The notes beneath the pieces were generated by a model. That model was not told where the DNA came from, did no database searches, and saw only the letters and a program-made list of their open reading frames with translations. The position numbers and the translations under genes were made by a program. Source: an uncultured Chloroflexales bacterium (GTDB lineage Bacteria > Chloroflexota > Chloroflexia > Chloroflexales > Chloroflexaceae). Taken from it: 64,000 bases of DNA. Of this stretch, positions 55,694-63,529 are shown piece by piece. The stretch is from contig CALGUG010000019.1 of the NCBI GenBank assembly GCA_937902315.1, positions 154,031 through 218,030 on the forward strand. Reading direction: 5' to 3'. Positions within the stretch are counted from its first letter, which is position 1. The number at the start of each line of letters is the position of its first letter.

Positions 55694-55990
55694 ATGAAGC
55701 TCTTCTTACTGGCCTTGGCTTGTTTTGTAGGTGCTGTGGGTTTGGCTGTTGTCGGCAATCTGATCGTTATTGTGAGCGCTGGTCCCACGGTTGCCGCTGG
55801 CGAGCGCGCGGTGCTGATCGCGGGAATCCTCGATATCGTCTTGTGGATCGCCAGTGGTGTGCTTTTTTGGCTGTTTGCTAAACCGCTTTCCTTGCCCGCT
55901 CGGATCGGATCGACCATTGTGCTGCTTGTGCTTGTGGCGATTGTGCTAATGATGGTTCTGCTGATGACTATTTTGATGCTCAATCGCTGA
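55694..55990 (+). CDS. Small three-helix membrane protein
   Basis: 98 residues: MKLFLLALACFVGAVGLAVV, IAGILDIVLWIASGVLFWLF and IVLLVLVAIVLMMVLLMT are membrane segments. GAGG lies 4 bases before the ATG. No family is recognised. It overlaps the tail of the decayed phosphatase and could be a recent arrival or a previously separate gene. Confidence 0.7.
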   Translation: MKLFLLALACFVGAVGLAVVGNLIVIVSAGPTVAAGERAVLIAGILDIVLWIASGVLFWLFAKPLSLPARIGSTIVLLVLVAIVLMMVLLMTILMLNR

Positions 55991-56056
55991 GCGAGTGCGA
56001 GCGCTACAAGCGAATATTTTTGAAACTTGAGCTATTTCTGAACTGCTGATCGAACT

Positions 56057-56701
56057 ATGCTGCACTACCCAAAAATTCCCGATAGCCGCAATGCACCCAA
56101 CGCCCGCTGTATCGCGTTTGAAAAGTACGATGGCACCAATCTGCATTGGGACTGGGACCGCGATTTTGGCTGGCATGCCTTTGGCACGCGCCGCGATAGC
56201 TTTAACCTCACTGCCGAGGGGATCGAGCAGTTCGGGCGCAGGCACGCCCATCTGCGCGCATGTGTCGAGCTATTCTATGCCACTCTCGCTGATGACCTAG
56301 ACCGGATCTTGCGCGAGCACCCCAACTACCGCGACTACCAAGCCTGCAAAGCCTTCACCGAGTTTCTTGGACCAAACTCTTTCGCTGGCTTGCATCGCGA
56401 AGCCGAAGCCAAAGAGCTGCGCCTCTTTGATCTGCTTGTCGAGCCATTTGGCATGATTGGGCCAGAGCAGTTTGTGAGCGATTTCGCCGAGCTGCCAATC
56501 GCGCGGGTGGTCTATCGTGGCAGACTAACGGGCCAGTTTATTGAAGATGTGCGGCGCGGCAAATATGGCGTCGCCGAGGGCGTGATCTGCAAAGGCGGCA
56601 CGGGCGGATCGGACCTTTGGATGGCCAAGATCAAAACCAATGCCTATCTGGAACGGCTCAAACAAGCCTTCGCCGAAAACTGGGAAGAGTATTGGGAGTA
56701 G
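56057..56701 (+). CDS. RNA ligase-family protein (Rnl2-like, nucleotidyltransferase core)
   Basis: 214 residues. Motif I is FEKYDGTNLHW with the adenylated Lys K23. The middle has motif III-like LRLFDLLVEPF. Motif IV is EGVICKGG, near 175, and motif V is DLWMAKIKTNAYLERL with the two Lys residues. This is the core of an ATP-dependent RNA ligase, which seals 3'-OH and 5'-phosphate RNA ends. It lacks a C-terminal accessory domain and no RNA-end-healing kinase/phosphatase is adjacent. The start has only a weak ribosome site. Family is firm, substrate unknown. Confidence 0.9.
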   Translation: MLHYPKIPDSRNAPNARCIAFEKYDGTNLHWDWDRDFGWHAFGTRRDSFNLTAEGIEQFGRRHAHLRACVELFYATLADDLDRILREHPNYRDYQACKAFTEFLGPNSFAGLHREAEAKELRLFDLLVEPFGMIGPEQFVSDFAELPIARVVYRGRLTGQFIEDVRRGKYGVAEGVICKGGTGGSDLWMAKIKTNAYLERLKQAFAENWEEYWE

Positions 56702-56764
56702 CGCTTGAACTAGCTTGAGATCGTATGCTTTCTGAGCGATGGCATCTGCTTCAGCGGCTATTTT

Positions 56765-57140
56765 GTTTTAGATTGGCGGAGGCGTCTCTACCCTCCATTC
56801 GACTTCTAGCGCGTCCGCCTACGGCTATCAACATCCTATCCTTCCATTCGTGTTGTCGCGCGTCGCTGTGTTCGCTGCCTTCGTTGTAACCTGCCGGGTG
56901 CAAGCACCCAGCAGGTTCAAACACTGCCTTTCAATGCGAATAGCCACTTGAAACCTTCTTGCTGCTTGCTGCTGAAAGGTTGATGGTTGGGAAGTTAGTA
57001 CAGAACACCCTGCCTGTCGAAGCCAACAGACAGACGAGGATTGATCTGACAGCAGTGTGCTAGGCGCTTGTACCAAATCCGCTCAAAGACGTATATACTC
57101 GCATTTGCCAAAGGCCAAAAAGAAATAAAGTCATCGGATT
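56765..57140. repeat. Repeat cluster: reverse type B, palindrome segment, shared segment, type A-like ends
   Basis: The reverse type B copy opens ATTGGCGGAGG (about 56774) with its core at 56807-56830. CTGCCGGGTGC with GCACCCAGCAG at 56891-56914 matches the palindrome at 40464 in inverted context. 56996-57066 is the inverted partner of 45983-46070. ACCAAATCCGCTCAAAG (57065) and ATCGGATTTGCTACC (57136) are type A-like ends about 80 bases apart. No gene lies here; open frames overlapping it are repeat-derived. Confidence 0.8.
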
Positions 57141-57258
57141 TGCTACCATCAAGCAACACGGGAACAAAAGGATCTTTTTGCACGTATTGTCATTCAATAA
57201 CAACCCCTCGCGCTATTGTGATTCAAGCTCGTGCCAATGAAATAGGAAGAGCGTAACG

Positions 57259-59445
57259 ATGAGGACCAGTCGTTTTCGTGCTTTTTGGAAGGCCGCTTTG
57301 TCGTTTAGCCTAAGCCTTTGCCTGATCGCATGTGGTATTCCTGATCAGAACGGCTCAGTTGAAACAAGTACAGACTCTCCTTCAGGCTATTCCTTTGTGT
57401 TACCGAATATCCCCGCTTATCCAGGTGCAAAAGACTTTTCGCTCTTTCGCCGCAGCCCCGAAGAACTTAGCCTCGACCCAAGCCAAATCGTTGGTGATGT
57501 ACAAGTTATAACGATTCAAACCTCTCAGGAGCCGAGCGATCATTATCTGACGGTTCGAGATTTTTATAAACAGACCTTGCTCAGTTTGGGCTGGACGCTC
57601 GATGCTGAGTTTGGTCCGGCTAGCTTTTACCGCCGAGCGACTGAAAATCCTGCTCAAGAGCAGGCTTTGTATGTAACCGTGCGCTACGGCCGGATTCGCA
57701 GCGAGGTCGATGTTGAGCTTGCGACCTTTTTGGGCCTTGCACCGATCCAGACACCTACTTATACGCTTGAGCATCAAGCCTCTTGGGATGGCTATACCCC
57801 CTTTGATATGGTGTGGGATGGTGTCGACAGCTTTTTTGTAAGCGATTCTCACAACGAGGCCTCAATACTGAAACTTGATAAAAATGGCACTCTTCTAGAG
57901 CGAATCACCAATACCTACAGCGAGCCCAATCCTGATGACAAATATGCGAGCCTCTTTCTGGATCTTGCGCTCGAGCAGACTGGCGCTCTGCTTGCGGTCA
58001 CTAGCCAGGGTGAACAGGTTGTGCGGATTCTCCCCGATGGTCAACAAGTGCTATTTGTCGAGAATCTGAAGAGCCGTCATATCGCGGTTGCGCCCAACGG
58101 GAATATCTATCTAACTGATGAATTCGGTGGACGTATAGCTGTCTTTGATCCAGAGGGCAGACCTATCGCTAGCTGGAACACTAAGATAGAGGATGATGCT
58201 TTTGAGGTCGATGGTTCGCCATGGATCGCCATCGACCATGAAGGCATGGTTTATATTGCAGATAGTGTAAATAACCGGATTAAGAAGTTTGATCCAAGCG
58301 GAAAATTGCTCGCAGCTTGGGGCTCGGAAGGGCATTCCCCGGGCCGTTTTACTAGGCCTGAAGGAATTGCGATCGCTCCAAATGGCTTGCTCTATATTGT
58401 CGAAAGCCAGCCTAATAACCGAGTTCAGATCTTTACTCCAGATGGAGTGTTAGTTGGCATGTGGTGGCCTAAAGCTCATTCGTGGGAACCGGGGAGCTCT
58501 GCTCAAATATATACAGCTTGGGGAATCGCAATCAGTGCTGATGGAGACGTTGTAATTGCAGATAATGGTTCTAGCGATCTGGAACTGCTTAAATTGAGCG
58601 AGCTATCAGCTTCAGCTGTAAGTTTGCCAACGCCCCAAGCTAAGCAAACAGTGCAGCCATCGCCATCTGAGCTGCTTCAAACCCTAGATCAAGAGCAGTG
58701 GGAGGCTGATTGGGCGGCTTGGCTCCACGACCAAAGCTGTCGCGCAGCATGTTGGGCTGGCATTACTCCCGGAAAAACCAAAGTCTCAGAGGCGATAGAA
58801 CTATTGAAACAACATCCCTTGGTCGACCCTTCATCTGTGACGGTGACCTCTGCCCGTGATGCCATCGGCACCCATGGATTTGATCCAAAAGATTACCCTG
58901 ATGCCTTAACTTGGAATTGGCTAGATGGCGGTAAAGGTTTTAACCTAGGCGGAATTATCTATTTTGATCGCCAAGGTTCGCCTCCTGCTGTACTGCAACA
59001 ATCATGGGTAATAGGCGAATCTGTTGCGTCAACAAGCTATCAGCTCAACCAAACAGTCTATGCGATCCATATCAACCTCTGGAGCTTCCATCCTGACCCT
59101 TCAGTGAGCGAGCCAGTTCGCTTGCTTCCTTTTAGCTTGGCAGATGCCCAGAGCACTCTTGGCGAACCTTCGCATATTCTTGCTACTGTTGGCGGCGCAT
59201 CTTGGTACACCCAAAGCATTATCTATGCTGACAAGGGCTTGATTTTGCTGCAATATGGGCGACAGCAACCTGATCTTCAGCCTGAATGGCGGCCAAGTAG
59301 CATTATTTTGAGCGATCAAGTCTTGCACGATGGCCTATTTCGGGCCGATCCAAGTTTGCTACAACCATGGCGCGGCATTCAGTCATTCGAGGCATATTGT
59401 CGCCCTGAAGCGGGTAATACTTGTGAAGTAACTGAAAATCCTTGA
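57259..59445 (+). CDS. Lipoprotein with NHL beta-propeller and C-terminal domain
   Basis: 728 residues. The signal MRTSRFRAFWKAALSFSLSLCLIAC gives lipobox Cys25. Residues about 45-165 form a small alpha/beta domain (AYPGAKDFSLFRRSP). NHL repeats span about 170-450; one clear blade is GRFTRPEGIAIAPNGLLYIV with NRVQIFTPDGVLVG. A P/Q linker (about 455-475) leads to a C-terminal domain with CRAACWAGITPGKTKVSEAI, a motif I have seen in Chloroflexota secreted proteins but cannot name. It is likely a surface-exposed scaffold or binding protein; a terminator follows. Confidence 0.82.
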   Translation: MRTSRFRAFWKAALSFSLSLCLIACGIPDQNGSVETSTDSPSGYSFVLPNIPAYPGAKDFSLFRRSPEELSLDPSQIVGDVQVITIQTSQEPSDHYLTVRDFYKQTLLSLGWTLDAEFGPASFYRRATENPAQEQALYVTVRYGRIRSEVDVELATFLGLAPIQTPTYTLEHQASWDGYTPFDMVWDGVDSFFVSDSHNEASILKLDKNGTLLERITNTYSEPNPDDKYASLFLDLALEQTGALLAVTSQGEQVVRILPDGQQVLFVENLKSRHIAVAPNGNIYLTDEFGGRIAVFDPEGRPIASWNTKIEDDAFEVDGSPWIAIDHEGMVYIADSVNNRIKKFDPSGKLLAAWGSEGHSPGRFTRPEGIAIAPNGLLYIVESQPNNRVQIFTPDGVLVGMWWPKAHSWEPGSSAQIYTAWGIAISADGDVVIADNGSSDLELLKLSELSASAVSLPTPQAKQTVQPSPSELLQTLDQEQWEADWAAWLHDQSCRAACWAGITPGKTKVSEAIELLKQHPLVDPSSVTVTSARDAIGTHGFDPKDYPDALTWNWLDGGKGFNLGGIIYFDRQGSPPAVLQQSWVIGESVASTSYQLNQTVYAIHINLWSFHPDPSVSEPVRLLPFSLADAQSTLGEPSHILATVGGASWYTQSIIYADKGLILLQYGRQQPDLQPEWRPSSIILSDQVLHDGLFRADPSLLQPWRGIQSFEAYCRPEAGNTCEVTENP

Positions 59446-59490
59446 TGCTTAGATGATGTGAGTCAGATCTGCAGAGATCGTTTTAAGTTT

Positions 59491-59537
59491 ATTCCTCACC
59501 TTTGGTACAATGGTCAAAGGTGAGGAATAGCTTTTTT
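59491..59537 (+). terminator. Perfect 14-bp hairpin with U tract after the NHL gene
   Basis: ATTCCTCACCTTTG (59491-59504) and CAAAGGTGAGGAAT (59515-59528) pair exactly around GTACAATGGT, then AGC and TTTTTT. It ends 10 bases before the next start codon, so it could also act as a 5' leader structure or operator for that gene. Confidence 0.8.
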
Positions 59538-59547
59538 AGGATAGAGT

Positions 59548-61419
59548 ATGACGCTTACAATGCCGCAAGGTCTTGCAGATAATCCAAACGCAACGACGCC
59601 TTCTGGAATTTTATTGTCTGCCCTGGAGCAGCATATCGACCGCTTGATGGCCGAGTATGTCGAGCGCGATGTACCGGGCATCAGCGTAGCCGTGGTCAAA
59701 GATGGCAAAATCATCTTTGCCAAGGGTTATGGCTATGCCGATCTCGAGCTCAAGAAGCCGATTGATGCCGAGCACACCTTCTTGGAGCCGGGCTCGGTAT
59801 CGAAGCTGTTCACCTGGACGGCTGTGATGCAGCTGGTCGAGCAGGGCAAGCTCGATCTGCACAGCGATATAAGGCGCTATTTGCCCGACGACTACCTGAA
59901 GCTGCGCTACGACGAGCCAGTCACTATGCTGCATCTGATGACGCATACGGCTGGCTTCGAGGAGCGGCTCGAAGGCTTGATGGTGACCGATCCTAATCAG
60001 TTGCTGGCGCTTGAAGAGTATCTGGGGCCGAAACACCAGCCCAAGCAGATCTATCGCCCTGGCACGACCATCGCCTATTCCAACTTTAGCACCAGTTTGG
60101 CCGGACTGATCGTGCAGCGTGTCTCGGGCCAGCCCTTTGAGGAGTATATCAAGCAGCATATTTTTGAGCCGCTCGGTATGCAGCGCTCCTACTTCTCGCC
60201 GCGCTACGACCAGATCGAGGGCGTGCTAGAGCAGCGCGCTCGCGGCTATGCCAAAGCTGGTAAGCGCTGGAAGGCTCTGCCCAACTTCTACATCAACGAT
60301 ATGCCCGCTGGCTCGATGACCTCGACCGCGAGCGACTTGGCGCGCTTTCTGATCGCTCATCTCGACCGCGATGGCAGCAGCGGCCTGCGCCTGTTCAACA
60401 AGCCCGAAACGCTCGAGCAGATGCACAAGGTGGCCTTCACGCACGATCCGCTTTTGCCCGGCAACGCCCATGGCTTCTGGGAGCGCTTTGCAGGCCCGCA
60501 TTGCGTGCTTGAGCACGGCGGCAACACCAACGGCTTCAGCGCGCTGGTCTCGATGGTGCCCGAGCAGAACTTTGGAGTCTGCATGTTGACCAATGTGGCG
60601 GGCGAAACGGGCGGCGCGCGTCTGGCCTTGATCAAGCTGCTGATCGGCGGAACCTTCACCGATCCGGTCGCTAACCCGAGCCTGCAGCACAGCAGGGAAG
60701 TCGCTGGCAGCTATCGCATGGCGCGGCTGGTCGATTCCAACTTTGCGCGCATGCTCTACAACACCGTGCAGAGCGACGCCCATGTGAGCGCCAATCCCGA
60801 TGGCAGCATTCGGGTCAGAATGCCGAATATGGGCCTCGATAGCGACTATGTCGAGACCGCGCCCTATTTCTACGAGCGCTGTTCCCCCAAGGATTCGATG
60901 GCCGATAAAGCGGGCTGGGATAGCTGCCGCATCCGCTTTATCACCGATGGCGACGGCAAAGTGGTCGCTATGTCGCAAGGCGTGATCTCGGATCTGGTGC
61001 GGGTGGCGCCCAGCGATTCGAACCTGATCAATCGCGGCATGTTGGGCTTTGGCGCGCTCAGCCTCTTGGCGGGCTTTATCGTCAGCGTGGTCGGTCTGTG
61101 GCGCGACTGGCGGCGCGTGCTGTCGCTCTGGCGCAACGATGCCGACAAGCTGGCCCTGTTGGGCGGCGCCAGCCTGATCAATCTGGCTGTGCTTTTGGCG
61201 CGCGGCCTGAGCGATCCCTGCATCCCGCTGGCGAAGCTGGCCCCGCAACGCCGTTTCTTCTGGTTGAACCTGCTCGCGAGCCTGTATCTGGGCTATCGCC
61301 TTGTGCGTGATTGGCGCGATCAGCCGCTGCTGAAGCGCGTTTTTGTGGCTGTGCTGCTGAGCGGCCAAGCAGTCTTTAACGCCTACCTCGCCAAGCAGAA
61401 GTTCCTGCGCCTGCCCTAA
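59548..61419 (+). CDS. Large membrane-tailed serine hydrolase, class C beta-lactamase family
   Basis: 623 residues. The catalytic domain (about 20-370) has S83-V-S-K86 in EPGSVSKLFTW, the Tyr motif AYSNFSTS (about 174), and LEHGGNTNGFS in place of KTG. A linker domain (about 385-495) and three to four C-terminal membrane helices follow (GFGALSLLAGFIVSVVGLW near 505, then further segments to 620). No N-terminal signal is seen, so topology is uncertain; the catalytic part could face either side. Related proteins are D-amino peptidases or esterases. AGGATAGAGT precedes the ATG. Confidence 0.9.
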   Translation: MTLTMPQGLADNPNATTPSGILLSALEQHIDRLMAEYVERDVPGISVAVVKDGKIIFAKGYGYADLELKKPIDAEHTFLEPGSVSKLFTWTAVMQLVEQGKLDLHSDIRRYLPDDYLKLRYDEPVTMLHLMTHTAGFEERLEGLMVTDPNQLLALEEYLGPKHQPKQIYRPGTTIAYSNFSTSLAGLIVQRVSGQPFEEYIKQHIFEPLGMQRSYFSPRYDQIEGVLEQRARGYAKAGKRWKALPNFYINDMPAGSMTSTASDLARFLIAHLDRDGSSGLRLFNKPETLEQMHKVAFTHDPLLPGNAHGFWERFAGPHCVLEHGGNTNGFSALVSMVPEQNFGVCMLTNVAGETGGARLALIKLLIGGTFTDPVANPSLQHSREVAGSYRMARLVDSNFARMLYNTVQSDAHVSANPDGSIRVRMPNMGLDSDYVETAPYFYERCSPKDSMADKAGWDSCRIRFITDGDGKVVAMSQGVISDLVRVAPSDSNLINRGMLGFGALSLLAGFIVSVVGLWRDWRRVLSLWRNDADKLALLGGASLINLAVLLARGLSDPCIPLAKLAPQRRFFWLNLLASLYLGYRLVRDWRDQPLLKRVFVAVLLSGQAVFNAYLAKQKFLRLP

Positions 61420-61441
61420 AAAACGGCTTCACATTCATTTC

Positions 61442-61488
61442 AAGACCTAGCAGTGGGACGCTTGCGAACTGCTGCTAGGTCTTTTTTT
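61442..61488 (+). terminator. Rho-independent terminator of the large hydrolase gene
   Basis: AGACCTAGCA (61443-61452) pairs with TGCTAGGTCT (61473-61482), with additional GCAGT/ACTGC possibilities, and seven T residues follow. Confidence 0.9.
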
Positions 61489-61489
61489 G

Positions 61490-61770
61490 GCGGATAGGGT
61501 TTGTCCAAACATTTGGGCTTTTACCGCGTCCGCCTACGGCTATCAGAGTCCTAACCTTTTCAGAGGTCGCTTATGAGCAGGCCATTGAGCGCGTTGTATA
61601 GCGCTGGCCTAGCATTGAAAAGCAGCGTTTAAAACAGCGAACTCCATACACTGCTCTCAGCGAAGGCAGCGAAAGGGTAGCGCTCTCTGGTTTTGGTGCA
61701 AGGTGTTGATAGCCGAAGGCGGACGCGCTAGGAGTCTTCTTTGGGGTAGAGATGCCGCCGCCAGAGTTAT
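61490..61770. repeat. Two type B copies, reverse then forward
   Basis: The reverse copy opens TTGGCGGATAGG (61486 onward) with its core at 61525-61544. The segment 61612-61672 (AGCAGCGTTTAAAACAGC, then AGCGAAGGCAGCGA) is a variant of the palindrome-bearing segment at 40.45 and 56.9 kb that has lost its palindrome. The forward copy has its core at 61707-61730, ending GCCGCCGCCAGAG. Confidence 0.8.
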
Positions 61771-61806
61771 ATCGAAAAGCAGGTACACACTGACAAGCGT
61801 GTCGAT

Positions 61807-62822
61807 TTAGCGGGCGTAGTAGGCGGCTAGGGTATCGAAGGCCAGCTTTGGCTCCCAAGCCATATCGGGGTAGCGCGTTCCGTTGCGCTGCTCATAGACC
61901 TTCACCACGCCATACGAGGCCAGATCGAGGTCGACAGCGGGCGGCTCGCGGTGGGCATTTGGTAGAGCACAAAGGTGTAGACAAAGCAGCTGTCGACCCC
62001 GGCCGCATCGAACAGTTCGAGCAGCTCGCGCAGGTACTCGGCCTGCTCGCGCTCGTTGCGCACAAACTCGCCCTTCAAGCCGATCGGCTGCACCGTCTCG
62101 TTGTCCCACTCGACCACATCGATAGCGCTCGCCCCAAGATCGGCCGCGCCCGTGAAGCTGGCCGACCCGAACTCGGTGATCGCCAAGGGCTTGCCCTGCG
62201 CCACCAGGGTGCGGATCCCATCGGCGAAGCGGTCGGCGACTTGGGCCGAGCGGTACATATCCAGCGACATGATGTCGAACAGCGTCCAATCCACGTTCTC
62301 GAAGGGCATAGCGGCGTAGCTCAGCTTGCCTTTAAAGCGCTCACGCACCAGCGGCACGGTTGTGGCGAAAAACTGGTTGATCAGCGGCGGAATCTTGGGC
62401 AGCTCTTGGCGCAGGCGCATCGGATCGCCCAAAAGCGCGAGTCGCTCGTGAAGGGCCTCGCCCGGCAAGAAGCCTCGGTTCAGCAGGCTGATCTCGGCTC
62501 CTAGTACCAACACCACTTCGGCGCCGCTCTGCCGCAAGCGCTCGGCTCGCTCGGCGCAATCGAGCAGCAGGTCGCGCATCTCATCGAAGCTCAGATCGCA
62601 GGTGAAAGGCGAAAACCAAATCTCCAGCCCAAGCTCGGCCGCGATCTTCGCCGCCAGTTCGAGGCGATCAACATCGCCGCCCGTGACCCGCACCGCATTG
62701 CAATGCAGATCGTCGCGAATGATCTGCAGTTCGCGCCGCACCACGCTCGGCTCGAAGCTGGGGCGGCTAGTCACACCACGGTTCAGAAATCCAGTATCGT
62801 AATTGATGCCTTTGGCTCGCAT
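61807..62822 (-). pseudogene. TIM-barrel glycoside-hydrolase-like gene with a one-base frameshift
   Basis: From the ATG at 62820-62822, 306 residues read MRAKGINYDTGFLNRGVTSR, then LHCNAVRVTGGDVDRL and KPLAITEFGSASF, where E may be catalytic. Near SCFVYTFVLYQMP the frame shifts. Adding one base in the run at about 61960-61963 restores LYPNAHREPPAVDLDLASYG and GTRYPDMAWEPKLAFDTL, ending naturally at 61807 (about 338 residues). I recall this family being labelled 'abortive infection protein' in actinobacteria, though the fold is hydrolase-like. Either a recent mutation or a sequence error. It follows TetR by 14 bases. Confidence 0.75.
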
Positions 62823-62836
62823 TCCTTTTCTCCTTG

Positions 62837-63418
62837 TTATGGCAGCAGCATGCGCAGTAAGATCTCCGGATCGGGACAGTGTTTGCGAAAATGCTCGGGA
62901 TGATGTACTCCAAAGCGCGTTAAGCCCTCTAGGCTTGCCAAGAGAGCGACCGTCAACTGATCGGGGTCACCCGCCGCCACCTCGCCCGTCGCCTGACCAG
63001 CTACGATCAGCGCGCGCAGCTGGGTCGCGAAGGCTTCGCCGCGCCGACGAATCTCCTCGCTGATGTCGTCCGATGACTCTTCGGCGTTCATCACCATATC
63101 GAGCAGCTGAAACAGCTCAATATGATCGCGGCGATACGCGACGATCCGCGTGATCAGCCAGCGCAAACGCTGGCCGGGCGTGGCTTGCGGATCTGGCTCG
63201 GGCGCGGTGGCCTGTTCAGCTTGGGCGATCGCTTGGCTGAGCAGGGCGCGGTAGATCTCTTCTTTGCTGTTGAAGTAACGGTAGGCCAAGCCTTGGCTTA
63301 CTCCGGCCGCCGCCGCCACATCGGCCATGGTCGCTGACTCGCCTTTGCGCGCAAAGGCCTGCCGCGCTCCCGCAAGGATGGCCGCTCGCTGCACTTCGCT
63401 CATATTCGGTCGTGGCAT
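62837..63418 (-). CDS. TetR-family transcriptional regulator
   Basis: 193 residues from the ATG at 63416-63418, chosen because AGAGG lies 6 bases upstream; a TTG at 63424 adds two residues. The HTH spans about 12-55 (AAILAGARQAFARKG, MADVAAAAGVSQGLAYRYFN, SKEEIYRALL). The ligand domain follows with no recognisable effector motif. The gene starts 11 bases from a 35-bp perfect palindrome, so autoregulation is very likely. The frameshifted hydrolase-like gene follows in the same operon and is the probable target. Confidence 0.94.
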   Translation of the reverse strand: MPRPNMSEVQRAAILAGARQAFARKGESATMADVAAAAGVSQGLAYRYFNSKEEIYRALLSQAIAQAEQATAPEPDPQATPGQRLRWLITRIVAYRRDHIELFQLLDMVMNAEESSDDISEEIRRRGEAFATQLRALIVAGQATGEVAAGDPDQLTVALLASLEGLTRFGVHHPEHFRKHCPDPEILLRMLLP

Positions 63419-63428
63419 ATGCAACCTC

Positions 63429-63463
63429 TTATAAAATGAATGAATGATTCATTCATTTTATAA
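63429..63463. promoter_or_regulatory. 35-bp perfect palindrome, TetR operator
   Basis: Seventeen bases (63429-63445, TTATAAAATGAATGAAT) mirror exactly onto 63447-63463 around a central G. The inner TGAATGAAT-G-ATTCATTCA is the classic arrangement for TetR dimers. It ends 11 bases before the TetR ATG and so must overlap the promoter and leader. Confidence 0.88.
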
Positions 63464-63529
63464 ACCAAAAAGCGCGTGATGTCAATCCCGGATTTTTGGG
63501 AGTATGGCCGATCTTAACTATTTACCACT

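Noticed and set aside
53086..56701. HNH nuclease, acetyltransferase, HAD remnant and RNA ligase considered as one defence island
   Set aside because: The nuclease is on the opposite strand with its own regulatory gap, spacing is loose, and two intervening genes have no defence link. Adjacency alone is not enough.
57068..57256. A 62-codon frame before the NHL lipoprotein
   Set aside because: Its first part is type A-like repeat sequence and it has no ribosome site.
60226..61368. A 380-codon minus-strand frame opposite the large serine hydrolase
   Set aside because: Antisense shadow of a clearly coding gene with catalytic motifs; its translation is rich in H, Q and A with no recognisable domain.
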